Shown here: positions 52,293 through 60,253 of the stretch, piece after piece
How positions within the stretch are numbered: position 1 is the stretch's first letter
How the letters are laid out: every line of letters begins with the position of its first letter
Assembly: GCA_023422565.1 (NCBI GenBank)
Contig: JAFAGR010000041.1
Span: 19,299 to 83,298, forward strand
Reading direction: 5' to 3'
Length of the DNA: 64,000 nucleotides
Source of the DNA: Bacteroidota bacterium
Lineage (GTDB): Bacteria > Bacteroidota > Bacteroidia > Chitinophagales > Chitinophagaceae
Program-made: the position numbers and the translations under genes
The notes under the pieces: generated by a model
What the model was told of the DNA's origin: nothing
Databases searched by the model: none
What the model saw: only the letters and a program-made list of their open reading frames with translations

Positions 52293-52802
52293 TTATCTCC
52301 CAAAATCATCCTGCACCCTTACTATGTCTTCCTCATTGCTCGGATGCCCGGGATCGGTATGCATCCATATTTCGGCTACAACTCCCCAGTCGCCAAGCCC
52401 CACCAGGCGGTGGCGTTCTCCCTGCTTCAATTCAATTATATCGCCTTCCTTTAAATGACGGGTTTGCTTTTCTTCGTCGTTGTCGCTCGTAACTACATCT
52501 ACAGCGCCGTCAATTACTTTCCATATTTCGGCACGGCGGTGATGGTATTGCCAGCTTAACCTGCTATGAGGAGCCACAAGTAAGATTTTCGGGCTGAGGC
52601 GGGCGTTCATGTTCCGCAGCTGGTCGGTGAACTGCGGGAAGAACCGTTCGATAAAAATTTCCGTATCCTCTTCATTGATCACCAGAAAGCCGCCCCAGGG
52701 ACGGCTGTCGTCGATATAACGGATACGCATAGACGAAGTTATACTTTCAACGGCTTTTTCAAATATGTAATTCTTTTGAGAGGATTGGTCGGCATGAGTC
52801 AT
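52293..52802 (-). CDS. cupin phosphomannose-isomerase-like protein
   Basis: 169 residues from the ATG at 52802. A single cupin: SRPWGGFLVIN near the start, then HSRLSWQYHHRRAEIWKVIDGAVDV (metal ligands His, His, Glu) and GERHRLVGLGDWGVVAEIW with the last His. It resembles the C-terminal cupin of bifunctional mannose-1-phosphate guanylyltransferase/isomerases, which matches the stand-alone guanylyltransferase at 46725. Substrate not proven. Confidence 0.85.
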   Translation of the reverse strand: MTHADQSSQKNYIFEKAVESITSSMRIRYIDDSRPWGGFLVINEEDTEIFIERFFPQFTDQLRNMNARLSPKILLVAPHSRLSWQYHHRRAEIWKVIDGAVDVVTSDNDEEKQTRHLKEGDIIELKQGERHRLVGLGDWGVVAEIWMHTDPGHPSNEEDIVRVQDDFGR

Positions 52803-52822
52803 GGCCAAAAGATAATAAATTT

Positions 52823-54700
52823 TTACCGGCCCATGTACACCATTAGTATTTGAACGTCGCTGGGGTTTACGCCGGAAATGCGTGAGGCCTGGCCAAGCGT
52901 ATGCGGGCGTATTTTCGAGAATTTCTGACGCGCTTCATTACTCAATGAAACCAGTTTATCATAATTAAAGTCGGGCGGAATAATTTTATTTTCAAGCTCC
53001 GTCATTTTTTTCACCAAATCTTTTTCCTTGGTGATGTAAGTATCGTACTTGATCTGCACTTCAGCTTGTTCCAGCACCTCGGTGTCGAATGTATTAAGTT
53101 CTTTTACGGGAGAGCGCTCAGGAGAAAGATTACCGCGGATTCCACGCAGGTCAACTCCCGGCCGGAGTATCAACTGGCCTAACTTCTGGCGGCTTACTAA
53201 CGGTGACGAATAGACGCTTTCAAGATAGGGGTTGATCGATTCGGGTTCCACGCTGGTGGAATGAAGGAATGATTTTGCTTTCTCCACGCCCTCCTGTTTC
53301 CGGCGAAGTTTTTCCATACGTTCTTCCGAGGCCAGCCCGAGAAGATAAGATCTTTCGGTGAGGCGCAAATCCGCATTATCCTGCCTGAGAAGGGTTCGGT
53401 ATTCTGCCCGGCTGGTAAACATCCGGTAAGGTTCGTCGGTGCCTTTATTAATAAGGTCGTCTATTAAAACCCCAATGTAGGCGTCTGAACGCTGCAAAAC
53501 GAGCGGTTCCTCTTCCCTGCATTTCCGGTGTGCATTAATGCCTGCCATTAATCCCTGGCAAGCCGCTTCCTCATAGCCAGTAGTTCCATTTATTTGTCCC
53601 GCGAAGAACAAATGGCTGATATTCTTCGTTTCCAGGCTGAAATTTAACTGTGTGGGCGGAAAATAATCGTATTCTATCGCGTAGCCGGGGCGAAACATTT
53701 TGCATTTCTCAAAGCCCGGTACCAGTTGCAATGCTTTAAGCTGAACGTCCTCGGGCAAAGAGGTCGAAAACCCGTTCACATATATTTCCACCGTGCTCCA
53801 ACCTTCCGGCTCTACAAAAAGCTGGTGGCGGTCGCGCTCGGCAAAACGGTTGATTTTATCTTCTATACTGGGGCAATAGCGTGGGCCTGTTCCCTGAATC
53901 CTGCCCTGATACATAGGGCTCTGATCAAACCCCGTCTTCAGAATATCATGAACGGCCTGATTGGTGTATGTTATATGACAACTGCGCTGATTATCAGCCG
54001 TTAACACTGGTTTTTCCAAATAACTAAACCCTCCTACTTCCTCATCTCCCGGCTGCTCCTCCATTTTTGAGTAATCAAGGCTCCGGCCGTCTTTACGCGG
54101 CGGGGTTCCCGTTTTAAGCCGGCTGCTTTCGAAACCCAGTGAGGTTAGCTGCTCGGTAATTCCGGTAGCAGCCTTTTCCGCCACTCTCCCTCCACCAAAT
54201 TGCTTTTCCCCAATATGGATAACCCCGTTCAGAAAAGTACCGTTAGTAAGTACAACCGCGGTGGAGTAAATGGTATACCCCAATCCGGTAATTACTCCAC
54301 AAGCCCTTCCGTTCTTCACCACCAATTCTTTCACCATATCCTGGTAAAAGTCAACATTCGGAGTGTTTTCAAGCATTTCGCGCCAGGTTGCGGCAAAAAG
54401 CATACGGTCGTTTTGCGTGCGGGGGCTCCACATTGCCGGCCCTTTAGACCGGTTGAGCATCCTGAATTGGATCGCACTTTTATCGGTAACGATTCCAGAG
54501 TAACCACCAAGCGCGTCAATTTCTTTTACTATTTGACCCTTGGCTATTCCACCCATAGCAGGATTGCAACTCATCTGGGCAATTGTTTGCATATTCATGG
54601 TGATAAGCAAAACCTTACTGCCCATATTCGCTGCTGCTGCTGCTGCCTCGCAACCGGCATGGCCCGCGCCAACCACTATTACATCGTATTTCTGAAACAT
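52823..54700 (-). CDS. mnmG: tRNA uridine-5-carboxymethylaminomethyl modification enzyme MnmG
   Basis: 625 residues from the ATG at 54700; upstream in-frame codons run through the parS-like region and are not coding. FAD dinucleotide-binding YDVIVVGAGHAGCEAAAAAANMG, NPAMGGIAKGQIVKEIDALGG, TGTPPRKDGRS, CPSIEDKINRFAERDRHQ, the TTGYEEAACQGLMAG motif and the C-terminal GVNPSDVQILMVYMGR are all family-specific. Partner of MnmE in wobble-uridine modification. mnmG is a common neighbour of bacterial origins. Confidence 0.97.
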   Translation of the reverse strand: MFQKYDVIVVGAGHAGCEAAAAAANMGSKVLLITMNMQTIAQMSCNPAMGGIAKGQIVKEIDALGGYSGIVTDKSAIQFRMLNRSKGPAMWSPRTQNDRMLFAATWREMLENTPNVDFYQDMVKELVVKNGRACGVITGLGYTIYSTAVVLTNGTFLNGVIHIGEKQFGGGRVAEKAATGITEQLTSLGFESSRLKTGTPPRKDGRSLDYSKMEEQPGDEEVGGFSYLEKPVLTADNQRSCHITYTNQAVHDILKTGFDQSPMYQGRIQGTGPRYCPSIEDKINRFAERDRHQLFVEPEGWSTVEIYVNGFSTSLPEDVQLKALQLVPGFEKCKMFRPGYAIEYDYFPPTQLNFSLETKNISHLFFAGQINGTTGYEEAACQGLMAGINAHRKCREEEPLVLQRSDAYIGVLIDDLINKGTDEPYRMFTSRAEYRTLLRQDNADLRLTERSYLLGLASEERMEKLRRKQEGVEKAKSFLHSTSVEPESINPYLESVYSSPLVSRQKLGQLILRPGVDLRGIRGNLSPERSPVKELNTFDTEVLEQAEVQIKYDTYITKEKDLVKKMTELENKIIPPDFNYDKLVSLSNEARQKFSKIRPHTLGQASRISGVNPSDVQILMVYMGR

Positions 54701-54788
54701 GGGCGGCAAAGTTAGTTTTTTATCGGGCGGAGGAAAAACAGAACCTATTTTTAAATGCAAATTCTTTCTAAAATATCGTGGGGGGAAG

Positions 54789-54839
54789 GTTTCACGTGGA
54801 ACTATTATCGAAATTCCGAGTAAGTGTTTCACGTGGAAC
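54789..54839. promoter_or_regulatory. two parS-like sites
   Basis: GTTTCACGTGGAAC occurs twice, at 54789-54802 and 54826-54839, 23 bases apart. It matches the bacterial parS consensus (TGTTNCACGTGNAACA) in its core and arms. The second overlaps the ybeY stop codon. A degenerate third copy (TTATCACGTGGAAC) is at 58000-58013. The ParB partner gene is not in the window. Confidence 0.7.
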
Positions 54840-55254
54840 GATCAAGGTAAGTTGAGAGATGGAAGTCTTCCCTTAACCTCATCTGTTCCTTATCCTTCCT
54901 GGTATTGTCTTTATAGCCACACAAATGGAGCAATCCATGGAATATTACGCGATGAAGCTCCCTTTCAGCTGTCGCCGAGTAAATTGTTGAGTTTTCCTTA
55001 ACCCGGTCAACGCTAATAAACAATTCACCATCAATCACTTTTGGCTCATCAGAATAGTCGAAGGTGATAATATCGGTATAAAAGTCGTGGTTCAAATAGG
55101 TTCGGTTTACCTCAAGGAGATAATCGTCGCTACAGAACACAATTGATAGTGACCGTAGGGTGTATCCCTCCATCTTGCATAATTCTGGAAGGAATCGCTT
55201 CAGCAGAACCCGATTGCGGAGTGGAGCCTTTTCGAGAAAGTTAAATTCAACCAT
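54829..55254 (-). CDS. ybeY: rRNA maturation endoribonuclease YbeY
   Basis: 141 residues. The metal site HGLLHLCGYKDNT keeps the first two His of the usual HGxLHLxGYxH motif but has Asp where the third His is normally found, a variant seen in Bacteroidota as far as I recall. LNHDFYTDIITFDYSDEP and INGELFIS-type VIDGELFISVDRV are also typical. It acts in 16S rRNA 3' processing and ribosome quality control. The 3' end contains one parS-like site. Confidence 0.93.
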   Translation of the reverse strand: MVEFNFLEKAPLRNRVLLKRFLPELCKMEGYTLRSLSIVFCSDDYLLEVNRTYLNHDFYTDIITFDYSDEPKVIDGELFISVDRVKENSTIYSATAERELHRVIFHGLLHLCGYKDNTRKDKEQMRLREDFHLSTYLDRST

Positions 55255-55290
55255 AGCGAATAATCGAAATTAAATACAATCGGGATAGGA

Positions 55291-55298
55291 TAACTTTG
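55291..55298 (+). promoter_or_regulatory. TAnnTTTG -7 box of feoA
   Basis: TAACTTTG ends 14 bases before the feoA ATG, predicting a leader of about 7 bases. Confidence 0.45.
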
Positions 55299-55312
55299 CG
55301 TTTTGTAAGCAG

Positions 55313-55537
55313 ATGAAAAAACTCTCGGAAATAAAGGTGGGTGCTACGGTGATCATTAAAGAGTTTAATAATGATGAGATATTTCTGAAGCTTATGGAAA
55401 TGGGCTTCGTGCCCGGGGAAAAAGTTACGGTTGACCAGGTTGCACCATTGAAAGATCCGATTTCGGTATCAGTTGCAGGATATCAGCTTAGCCTTCGCCT
55501 TAATGAAGCCGAACACGTATTTGTAGAAGAGTGTTAA
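55313..55537 (+). CDS. feoA: FeoA-like ferrous iron transport accessory protein
   Basis: 74-residue SH3-like FeoA domain: LSEIKVGATVIIKEF, LKLMEMGFVPGEKVTV, DPISVSVAGYQLSLRLNEAEHVFV. FeoA modulates the iron GTPase FeoB. No feoB is adjacent; nadD follows after 9 bases, so this is an orphan or a distant partner. Confidence 0.9.
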   Translation: MKKLSEIKVGATVIIKEFNNDEIFLKLMEMGFVPGEKVTVDQVAPLKDPISVSVAGYQLSLRLNEAEHVFVEEC

Positions 55538-55546
55538 TTTGCCGGT

Positions 55547-56143
55547 ATGGAAATCGGCCTCTACTTCGGTTCATTCAATCCCATACATAACGGGCACCTG
55601 ATAATCGCCCAGCATATTCTGGAAAACACCGCATTAAAGGAAGTGTGGTTCGTGGTCTCACCTCAAAATCCATTTAAACATTCTTCCTCCTTGCTGAACG
55701 AACATCATAGATACTTTCTCGTACAGGAAGCTATTGAGGGTGAAACGAGAATGCGGGCAAGTAATGTAGAGTTTAATTTACCCAAGCCATCATATACGGC
55801 AGACACACTGGCTTATCTCCGGGAGCACTATCCCCAGCACCGCTTTCACCTCATTATGGGTAGCGACTCTTTTACCAATTTCGATAAATGGAAAAACCCG
55901 GAAAGCATCCTCGCCAACCACCCGATAATAATTTATAAGCGGCCTTCCTTCGAGGTAAAGAAAACCTATGATGGAAACATAACGGTATTGGAAGCGCCTC
56001 TGCTGGAAATTTCGTCTACCCATATCCGTGAGTTGATCCGCAAAGGCGCGCCCATACGCTATTTCGTGCCGGATGCCGTGGCAAAGGAGATTGAGCGCAA
56101 CGGCTACTACAGGCATATTTCCTCAGAAAAAAAAGCCGAGTAA
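55547..56143 (+). CDS. nadD: nicotinate-nucleotide adenylyltransferase
   Basis: 198 residues. Nucleotidyltransferase motifs GSFNPIHNGH at the N-terminus and ISSTHIRELI in the C-terminal part. It makes nicotinate adenine dinucleotide in NAD synthesis; nadA lies 2.3 kb away on the other strand. The 3' end overlaps the convergent chrA gene by 21 bases. Confidence 0.95.
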   Translation: MEIGLYFGSFNPIHNGHLIIAQHILENTALKEVWFVVSPQNPFKHSSSLLNEHHRYFLVQEAIEGETRMRASNVEFNLPKPSYTADTLAYLREHYPQHRFHLIMGSDSFTNFDKWKNPESILANHPIIIYKRPSFEVKKTYDGNITVLEAPLLEISSTHIRELIRKGAPIRYFVPDAVAKEIERNGYYRHISSEKKAE

Positions 56144-57370
56144 AATACAGATAAGCACCAACACCGGTGCAGGAAGGCGGGTATATTTCAACGTCATAAA
56201 CGTGCCCGCAATCACAGCAAGTTGAACCCACACCACACCCCATGGCTGGCCGGTTAAAGACTTTTGTAGAAGATACAATCCGCCTGCAAGCATAAAGCCC
56301 ACCACTACCGCATTTATTCCTTCCAGAGCACGGAACACCACCACATACTTCTTCAAATACTGCCAAACCGGGAAGAAAAACAGAACCAACAATGCACTGG
56401 GCAGAAATATGGCAAGGGTGCCAACCACGCACCCCAAAAACTGCATCCATTTACCCTCTTCGCGCATTATCAATCCGCCCATATAGGATGCGACCGAGAA
56501 CACGGGGCCGGGAATTGCACGAACCATTCCATATCCGGTAAGGATATCCTCCTGCGGAACTCTTATAGCATTCGGATTATTTTGCTGCACCTTGGGTGCC
56601 TCGGGCCTGGCTACATATTGATCTAACATCATAGGAAGCAGTACGTCTCCACCGCCAAACACAAAGCTTCCGAACCGGTAAAAGTTCTCAAACAGGTTAA
56701 ACACACGCCTGTTCTCCCATTCCTGCTTCCGCGCGGTTTCACTAAGAATACCCGCAGTGGCAAAAATCACCAGGAAAAAGAAAATATTCCTCCATCGGAT
56801 CTGTCGGGGTTTTATGGTTTCCCTTTCCGGAATACGACGGTTGCTAAAATTTGTTACAACTCCACCCAGTACTATCAATGCGGGGAAAACCCAGGGCGCC
56901 TTAAACATCAGGAAACAGATGATCATTGTGGCGGTCATCAATACAAAAGTGATGGTATTGTTTATGGAGATGCCAAATGCCTGAACGATGGCATAAATTA
57001 AAAAGCCAATCGCCATGGGCGGGATGTAGGTGAAAAGATGGCTGGTTTTTTCTGCATCGGAACCCGTAACCAGGAAGGATAAGGCGCCCATCAGAAAGGC
57101 GGCCGGGAGTATCCAAACCAGCAAGGTAAGTATCGCCAATGGCGCACCACCCCTTTTATACCCGATAAGCGTTACGGTTTGCGTGGATGAAGCGCCGGGA
57201 AGCAGCTGACAGAAACTATTGTATTCCACCAATTCCTCCTCAGACACATAGGGCCGCTTCTTTACAAAGGTTTTGAGCATCATTCCCATGTGCCCCTGGG
57301 GACCCCCAAAAGCCGTAAGGCTGTAGCTTAATACCGCCTTTAAAAAAGGGATATGTCTGAAAAGAGTCAA
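56123..57370 (-). CDS. chrA: chromate transporter (CHR family)
   Basis: 415 residues with the two-domain ChrA plan. N-terminal half: LTAFGGPQGHMGMM and FCQLLPGASSTQTVTLIGY; C-terminal half: FGSFVFGGGDVLLPMM and GMVRAIPGPVFSVASYMGG. About ten membrane helices. CHR proteins export chromate in some species; the natural substrate here may be another oxyanion. Confidence 0.9.
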   Translation of the reverse strand: MTLFRHIPFLKAVLSYSLTAFGGPQGHMGMMLKTFVKKRPYVSEEELVEYNSFCQLLPGASSTQTVTLIGYKRGGAPLAILTLLVWILPAAFLMGALSFLVTGSDAEKTSHLFTYIPPMAIGFLIYAIVQAFGISINNTITFVLMTATMIICFLMFKAPWVFPALIVLGGVVTNFSNRRIPERETIKPRQIRWRNIFFFLVIFATAGILSETARKQEWENRRVFNLFENFYRFGSFVFGGGDVLLPMMLDQYVARPEAPKVQQNNPNAIRVPQEDILTGYGMVRAIPGPVFSVASYMGGLIMREEGKWMQFLGCVVGTLAIFLPSALLVLFFFPVWQYLKKYVVVFRALEGINAVVVGFMLAGGLYLLQKSLTGQPWGVVWVQLAVIAGTFMTLKYTRLPAPVLVLICILLGFFF

Positions 57371-57383
57371 TTAATCAGCGCCC

Positions 57384-58325
57384 TTATTTTTTCAAACCGA
57401 TCTCTCTAAGGCGTTCATCGAGGTATTCGCCCGCCGTTGCGTCTTCATATGCCTTAGGATGTGCAGAATCAATACAACTTTCAAGGCATTGCAAACTCAT
57501 GCTGCTTTTTGGATGAAGAAAGAAAGGAATTGAAAACCGGCTTGTATGCCAGAGTTCACGCTTCGGATTCACCACGCGATGCGTAGTGCTACGCAATTTG
57601 TTATTGGTCAGGCGTTGCAGCATATCCCCCACATTAACCACAATTTGCTCCGGAAGGGAGGTAACCGGCACCCATTCATTTTGCTTGGTGAGTATCTCCA
57701 GCCCATCTGCCGATGCACCCACAAGGAGGGTTATCAGGTTAATGTCTTCATGTTGTTCGGCACGAATGGCAGATTTTGGCTCCTGCGTTATCGGAGGATA
57801 ATGAATGGCACGAAGTATAGAATTGCCGTTGTGCACATAATTATCAAAATAATGCTCATCCAACCCCAGATATAGAGCTATGGCCTGAAGCAGGGCCTTT
57901 CCTGATTGTTCAAAAGCCCGGTATGCTTTCTCAAAAGTTTCATTAAAACCTTCTACCTGCTTCACCTCCACGTTGGCCGGATATTCTTCTTCGCTGAAAT
58001 TATCACGTGGAACCTGTCCGTACTGGTAAAACTCCTTCAGATCCGGCGCATCGCTTCCCTTGGCATGTTCTTTACCGAAGCTTGTATAACCCCGCTGGCC
58101 CGCCAGTTCAGGATCTTCATAATTTCTTTTCTGCTCAAGCGGGAGGGAAAAAAATTGCTGTACGTATTTGTAAAGGTCCCCGATCAATTCATCAGGAATA
58201 CCGTGATTCTTCACCGCCACAAAGCCCACTTCTTCATAGGCCTTGCCCAGTTGTTGAACGAAATCTGCCTTTTTCTTCGGATCACCGCTCATAAATTCGG
58301 CGAGATCTACGGTAGGAATAGCCAT
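57384..58325 (-). CDS. isopenicillin-N-synthase-like 2OG-Fe(II) oxygenase
   Basis: 313 residues. N-terminal DIOX_N region (IPTVDLAEFMSGDPKKKADF, EVGFVAVKNHGIP), then iron ligands His and Asp in QHEDINLITLL, the distal His in STTHRVVNP and the RxS co-substrate motif in SRFSIPFF. A non-haem iron dioxygenase of plant-like type; substrate unknown. It begins 105 bases from nadA's stop on the same strand. One degenerate parS-like sequence lies inside it. Confidence 0.9.
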   Translation of the reverse strand: MAIPTVDLAEFMSGDPKKKADFVQQLGKAYEEVGFVAVKNHGIPDELIGDLYKYVQQFFSLPLEQKRNYEDPELAGQRGYTSFGKEHAKGSDAPDLKEFYQYGQVPRDNFSEEEYPANVEVKQVEGFNETFEKAYRAFEQSGKALLQAIALYLGLDEHYFDNYVHNGNSILRAIHYPPITQEPKSAIRAEQHEDINLITLLVGASADGLEILTKQNEWVPVTSLPEQIVVNVGDMLQRLTNNKLRSTTHRVVNPKRELWHTSRFSIPFFLHPKSSMSLQCLESCIDSAHPKAYEDATAGEYLDERLREIGLKK

Positions 58326-58430
58326 AATATCAGGATTTAATAAAATCGGAAAAATTTAAAAGTATGAAATTTTCCGTCTATTTGCCGGCATTAAATAAAA
58401 AATCAATTGCGGCGATACTGTACCAAAATG

Positions 58431-59441
58431 TTACAGCCCATATTGTGCGCTAATATCTAACATTCGGTCGATGGGTTTTTTAGCAGCAAGGCGAATATCT
58501 TCAGGCATCAGGATCTCAGGCTTTTCATACTTCATACACAGATAAAGTTTCTCCAGCGTGTTTAGCTTCATGTAAGGGCATTCATTACACGCACAGGCAT
58601 TGTCTGGCGGTGCAGGTATAAATGTCTTCTGCGGGCTCTTCTTTTGCATCTGGTGAAGAATGCCGGATTCTGTGGCCACTATAAACTCCGTGGCCGGGTC
58701 GTTTTCAGAATATTTCAACAAACCCGTTGTACTGCCAATAAAATCTGCTACGGCCAGAACCGGGTCTTCACATTCAGGATGTGCGATCACTTTCGCAAAT
58801 GGATGTTTCTCCTTTAGTCGTAAAATTTTCTCAAGGCTAAAAATTTCATGCACCATGCAGGCGCCATTCCATAAAAGCATATCACGCCCTGTTTTCTTCG
58901 CCAGGTAGGCGCCAAGATTTTTGTCGGGTGCAAAAATAATTTTCTGATCTTTTGGCAAGCTTTCAATGATTGCCTGCGCATTACTTGATGTGCAAATAAT
59001 ATCACTCAAAGCCTTCATTCCCGCACTGCAGTTGATGTAAGTGATCACCAAATGATCCGGATGTTTGTCTTTGAATTCCTTAAATAATGCCGGAGGCGCC
59101 GAATCGCTAAGGGAGCAGCCTGCATTGAGATCCGGTAAAACCACTTTTTTATGCGGATTAAGGATCTTTGCTGTTTCAGCCATAAAGTGGACTCCCGCAA
59201 AAACGATCATATCTGCATCGGTACTTGCAGCCCTTTGCGATAGGCCAAGACTGTCCCCGATATAATCTGCCACATCCTGAATATCCGGCTCCTGGTAATA
59301 GTGCGCGAGAACCACAGCATTCTTTTCCTTTTTCATTTTTTCGATCTCTGCAAAAAGATCAAGAGAAGGATCTATGGCCACATCAAGATAACCCTTCTCC
59401 AAAATTTTTTCGTCGCTTATATGAGTGTGTATATCTGGCAT
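58431..59441 (-). CDS. nadA: quinolinate synthase A
   Basis: 336 residues. VVLAHYYQEPDIQDVADYIGDSL, FAGVHFMAETAKIL, LPDLNAGCSLSDS, YINCSAGMKAL, ATESGILHQM and the Cys-rich CACNECPYMKLN provide the [4Fe-4S] ligands. It condenses iminoaspartate with DHAP to quinolinate. It faces away from the candidate origin region. Confidence 0.96.
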   Translation of the reverse strand: MPDIHTHISDEKILEKGYLDVAIDPSLDLFAEIEKMKKEKNAVVLAHYYQEPDIQDVADYIGDSLGLSQRAASTDADMIVFAGVHFMAETAKILNPHKKVVLPDLNAGCSLSDSAPPALFKEFKDKHPDHLVITYINCSAGMKALSDIICTSSNAQAIIESLPKDQKIIFAPDKNLGAYLAKKTGRDMLLWNGACMVHEIFSLEKILRLKEKHPFAKVIAHPECEDPVLAVADFIGSTTGLLKYSENDPATEFIVATESGILHQMQKKSPQKTFIPAPPDNACACNECPYMKLNTLEKLYLCMKYEKPEILMPEDIRLAAKKPIDRMLDISAQYGL

Positions 59442-60253
59442 AATAACTATTAATACATTTTATATTTATAATCTCCTATTACTACTAGGGCTGTGGATTT
59501 GTGGAAAGAAACCCCGCTAATGATTTGTAAAATTAGATAGTTTGTTTAATCCACCCTGCTTTCACATGTTATAAACATTCTGCAAAATTCCGGTATGATG
59601 AAATCCATTGCGCATGGCGGTGAATTCCTCATCAATTTTTGATATCATCCACACCTGTTGAAAAGATAGGCCGTGGAAAAAGAAGAAGGATAAACACACC
59701 CGGCCGATGTGAAATGAACATGGAAAAGTGGTGAGATATACAGTTGAAAATTTTTCATTCTGAAAAACCGGCTCTTTGCACACAAGATATTCCCGCCCGA
59801 TTTTTCAAAAGGGGGCTTTATCCACAGTAAAACGGGTTATTCACCACGGTGGAGTTGAAAACCTTTGAATCCTGCTAGTGGTGAGGCTTTCAGACTTTAG
59901 AGGGAGCTTGCATCAAGTAAAAATTCAAAATTAAAAAGTCAAAAAAACAGTATCACTAATTGTAACCTGATTGAATGTATTAATATGACCGATTCATTTC
60001 AACAGAATCCTCCCACTTTTTTTGATTTTCGGAGATATAATGTAAAAAAACATCACACTTCCTGATTCACCCTTATTCCAAACTTTGATTGAAATGCAGG
60101 AGAGGGCGAAACTTTTAACTACTGACAGCAGACTACCGACCATAAAACTACCTCCAAACCTTCGTTCTGCGCTGAATTTGCGCGTTTTCCACAATTTGTT
60201 GATATTCCTTTTTCCCCTATTTTTGCCGCTCCAAAAATCTAACTATATAAGAA
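59442..60253. other. candidate replication origin (oriC), gene-free
   Basis: 812 bases between divergent nadA and ppiD-like genes with no credible ORF. DnaA-box-like sequences (TTATNCACA): exact TTATCCACA at 59818-59826; one-mismatch TTATTCACC at 59837-59845, TCATCCACA at 59645-59653 and TTTTCCACA at 60185-60193; weaker TGTGGATTT at 59492-59500 on the other strand. AT-rich stretches occur at 59930-60000 and 60030-60060. ACTA-type words lie at 60116-60151. The two parS-like sites are 5 kb to the left. Confidence 0.6.
60195..60225 (+). promoter_or_regulatory. Bacteroidota-type promoter of the ppiD-like gene
   Basis: TTTG (60195-60198), a 19-base spacer, then TATTTTTG (60218-60225): the complete TTTG-N19-TAnnTTTG arrangement, 28 bases ahead of the ATG at 60254. 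Confidence 0.7.

Noticed and set aside
59562..59783. 73-codon minus-strand frame in the candidate origin
   Set aside because: Phe-rich, no family features, lies among DnaA-box-like sequences and lacks a plausible start context.
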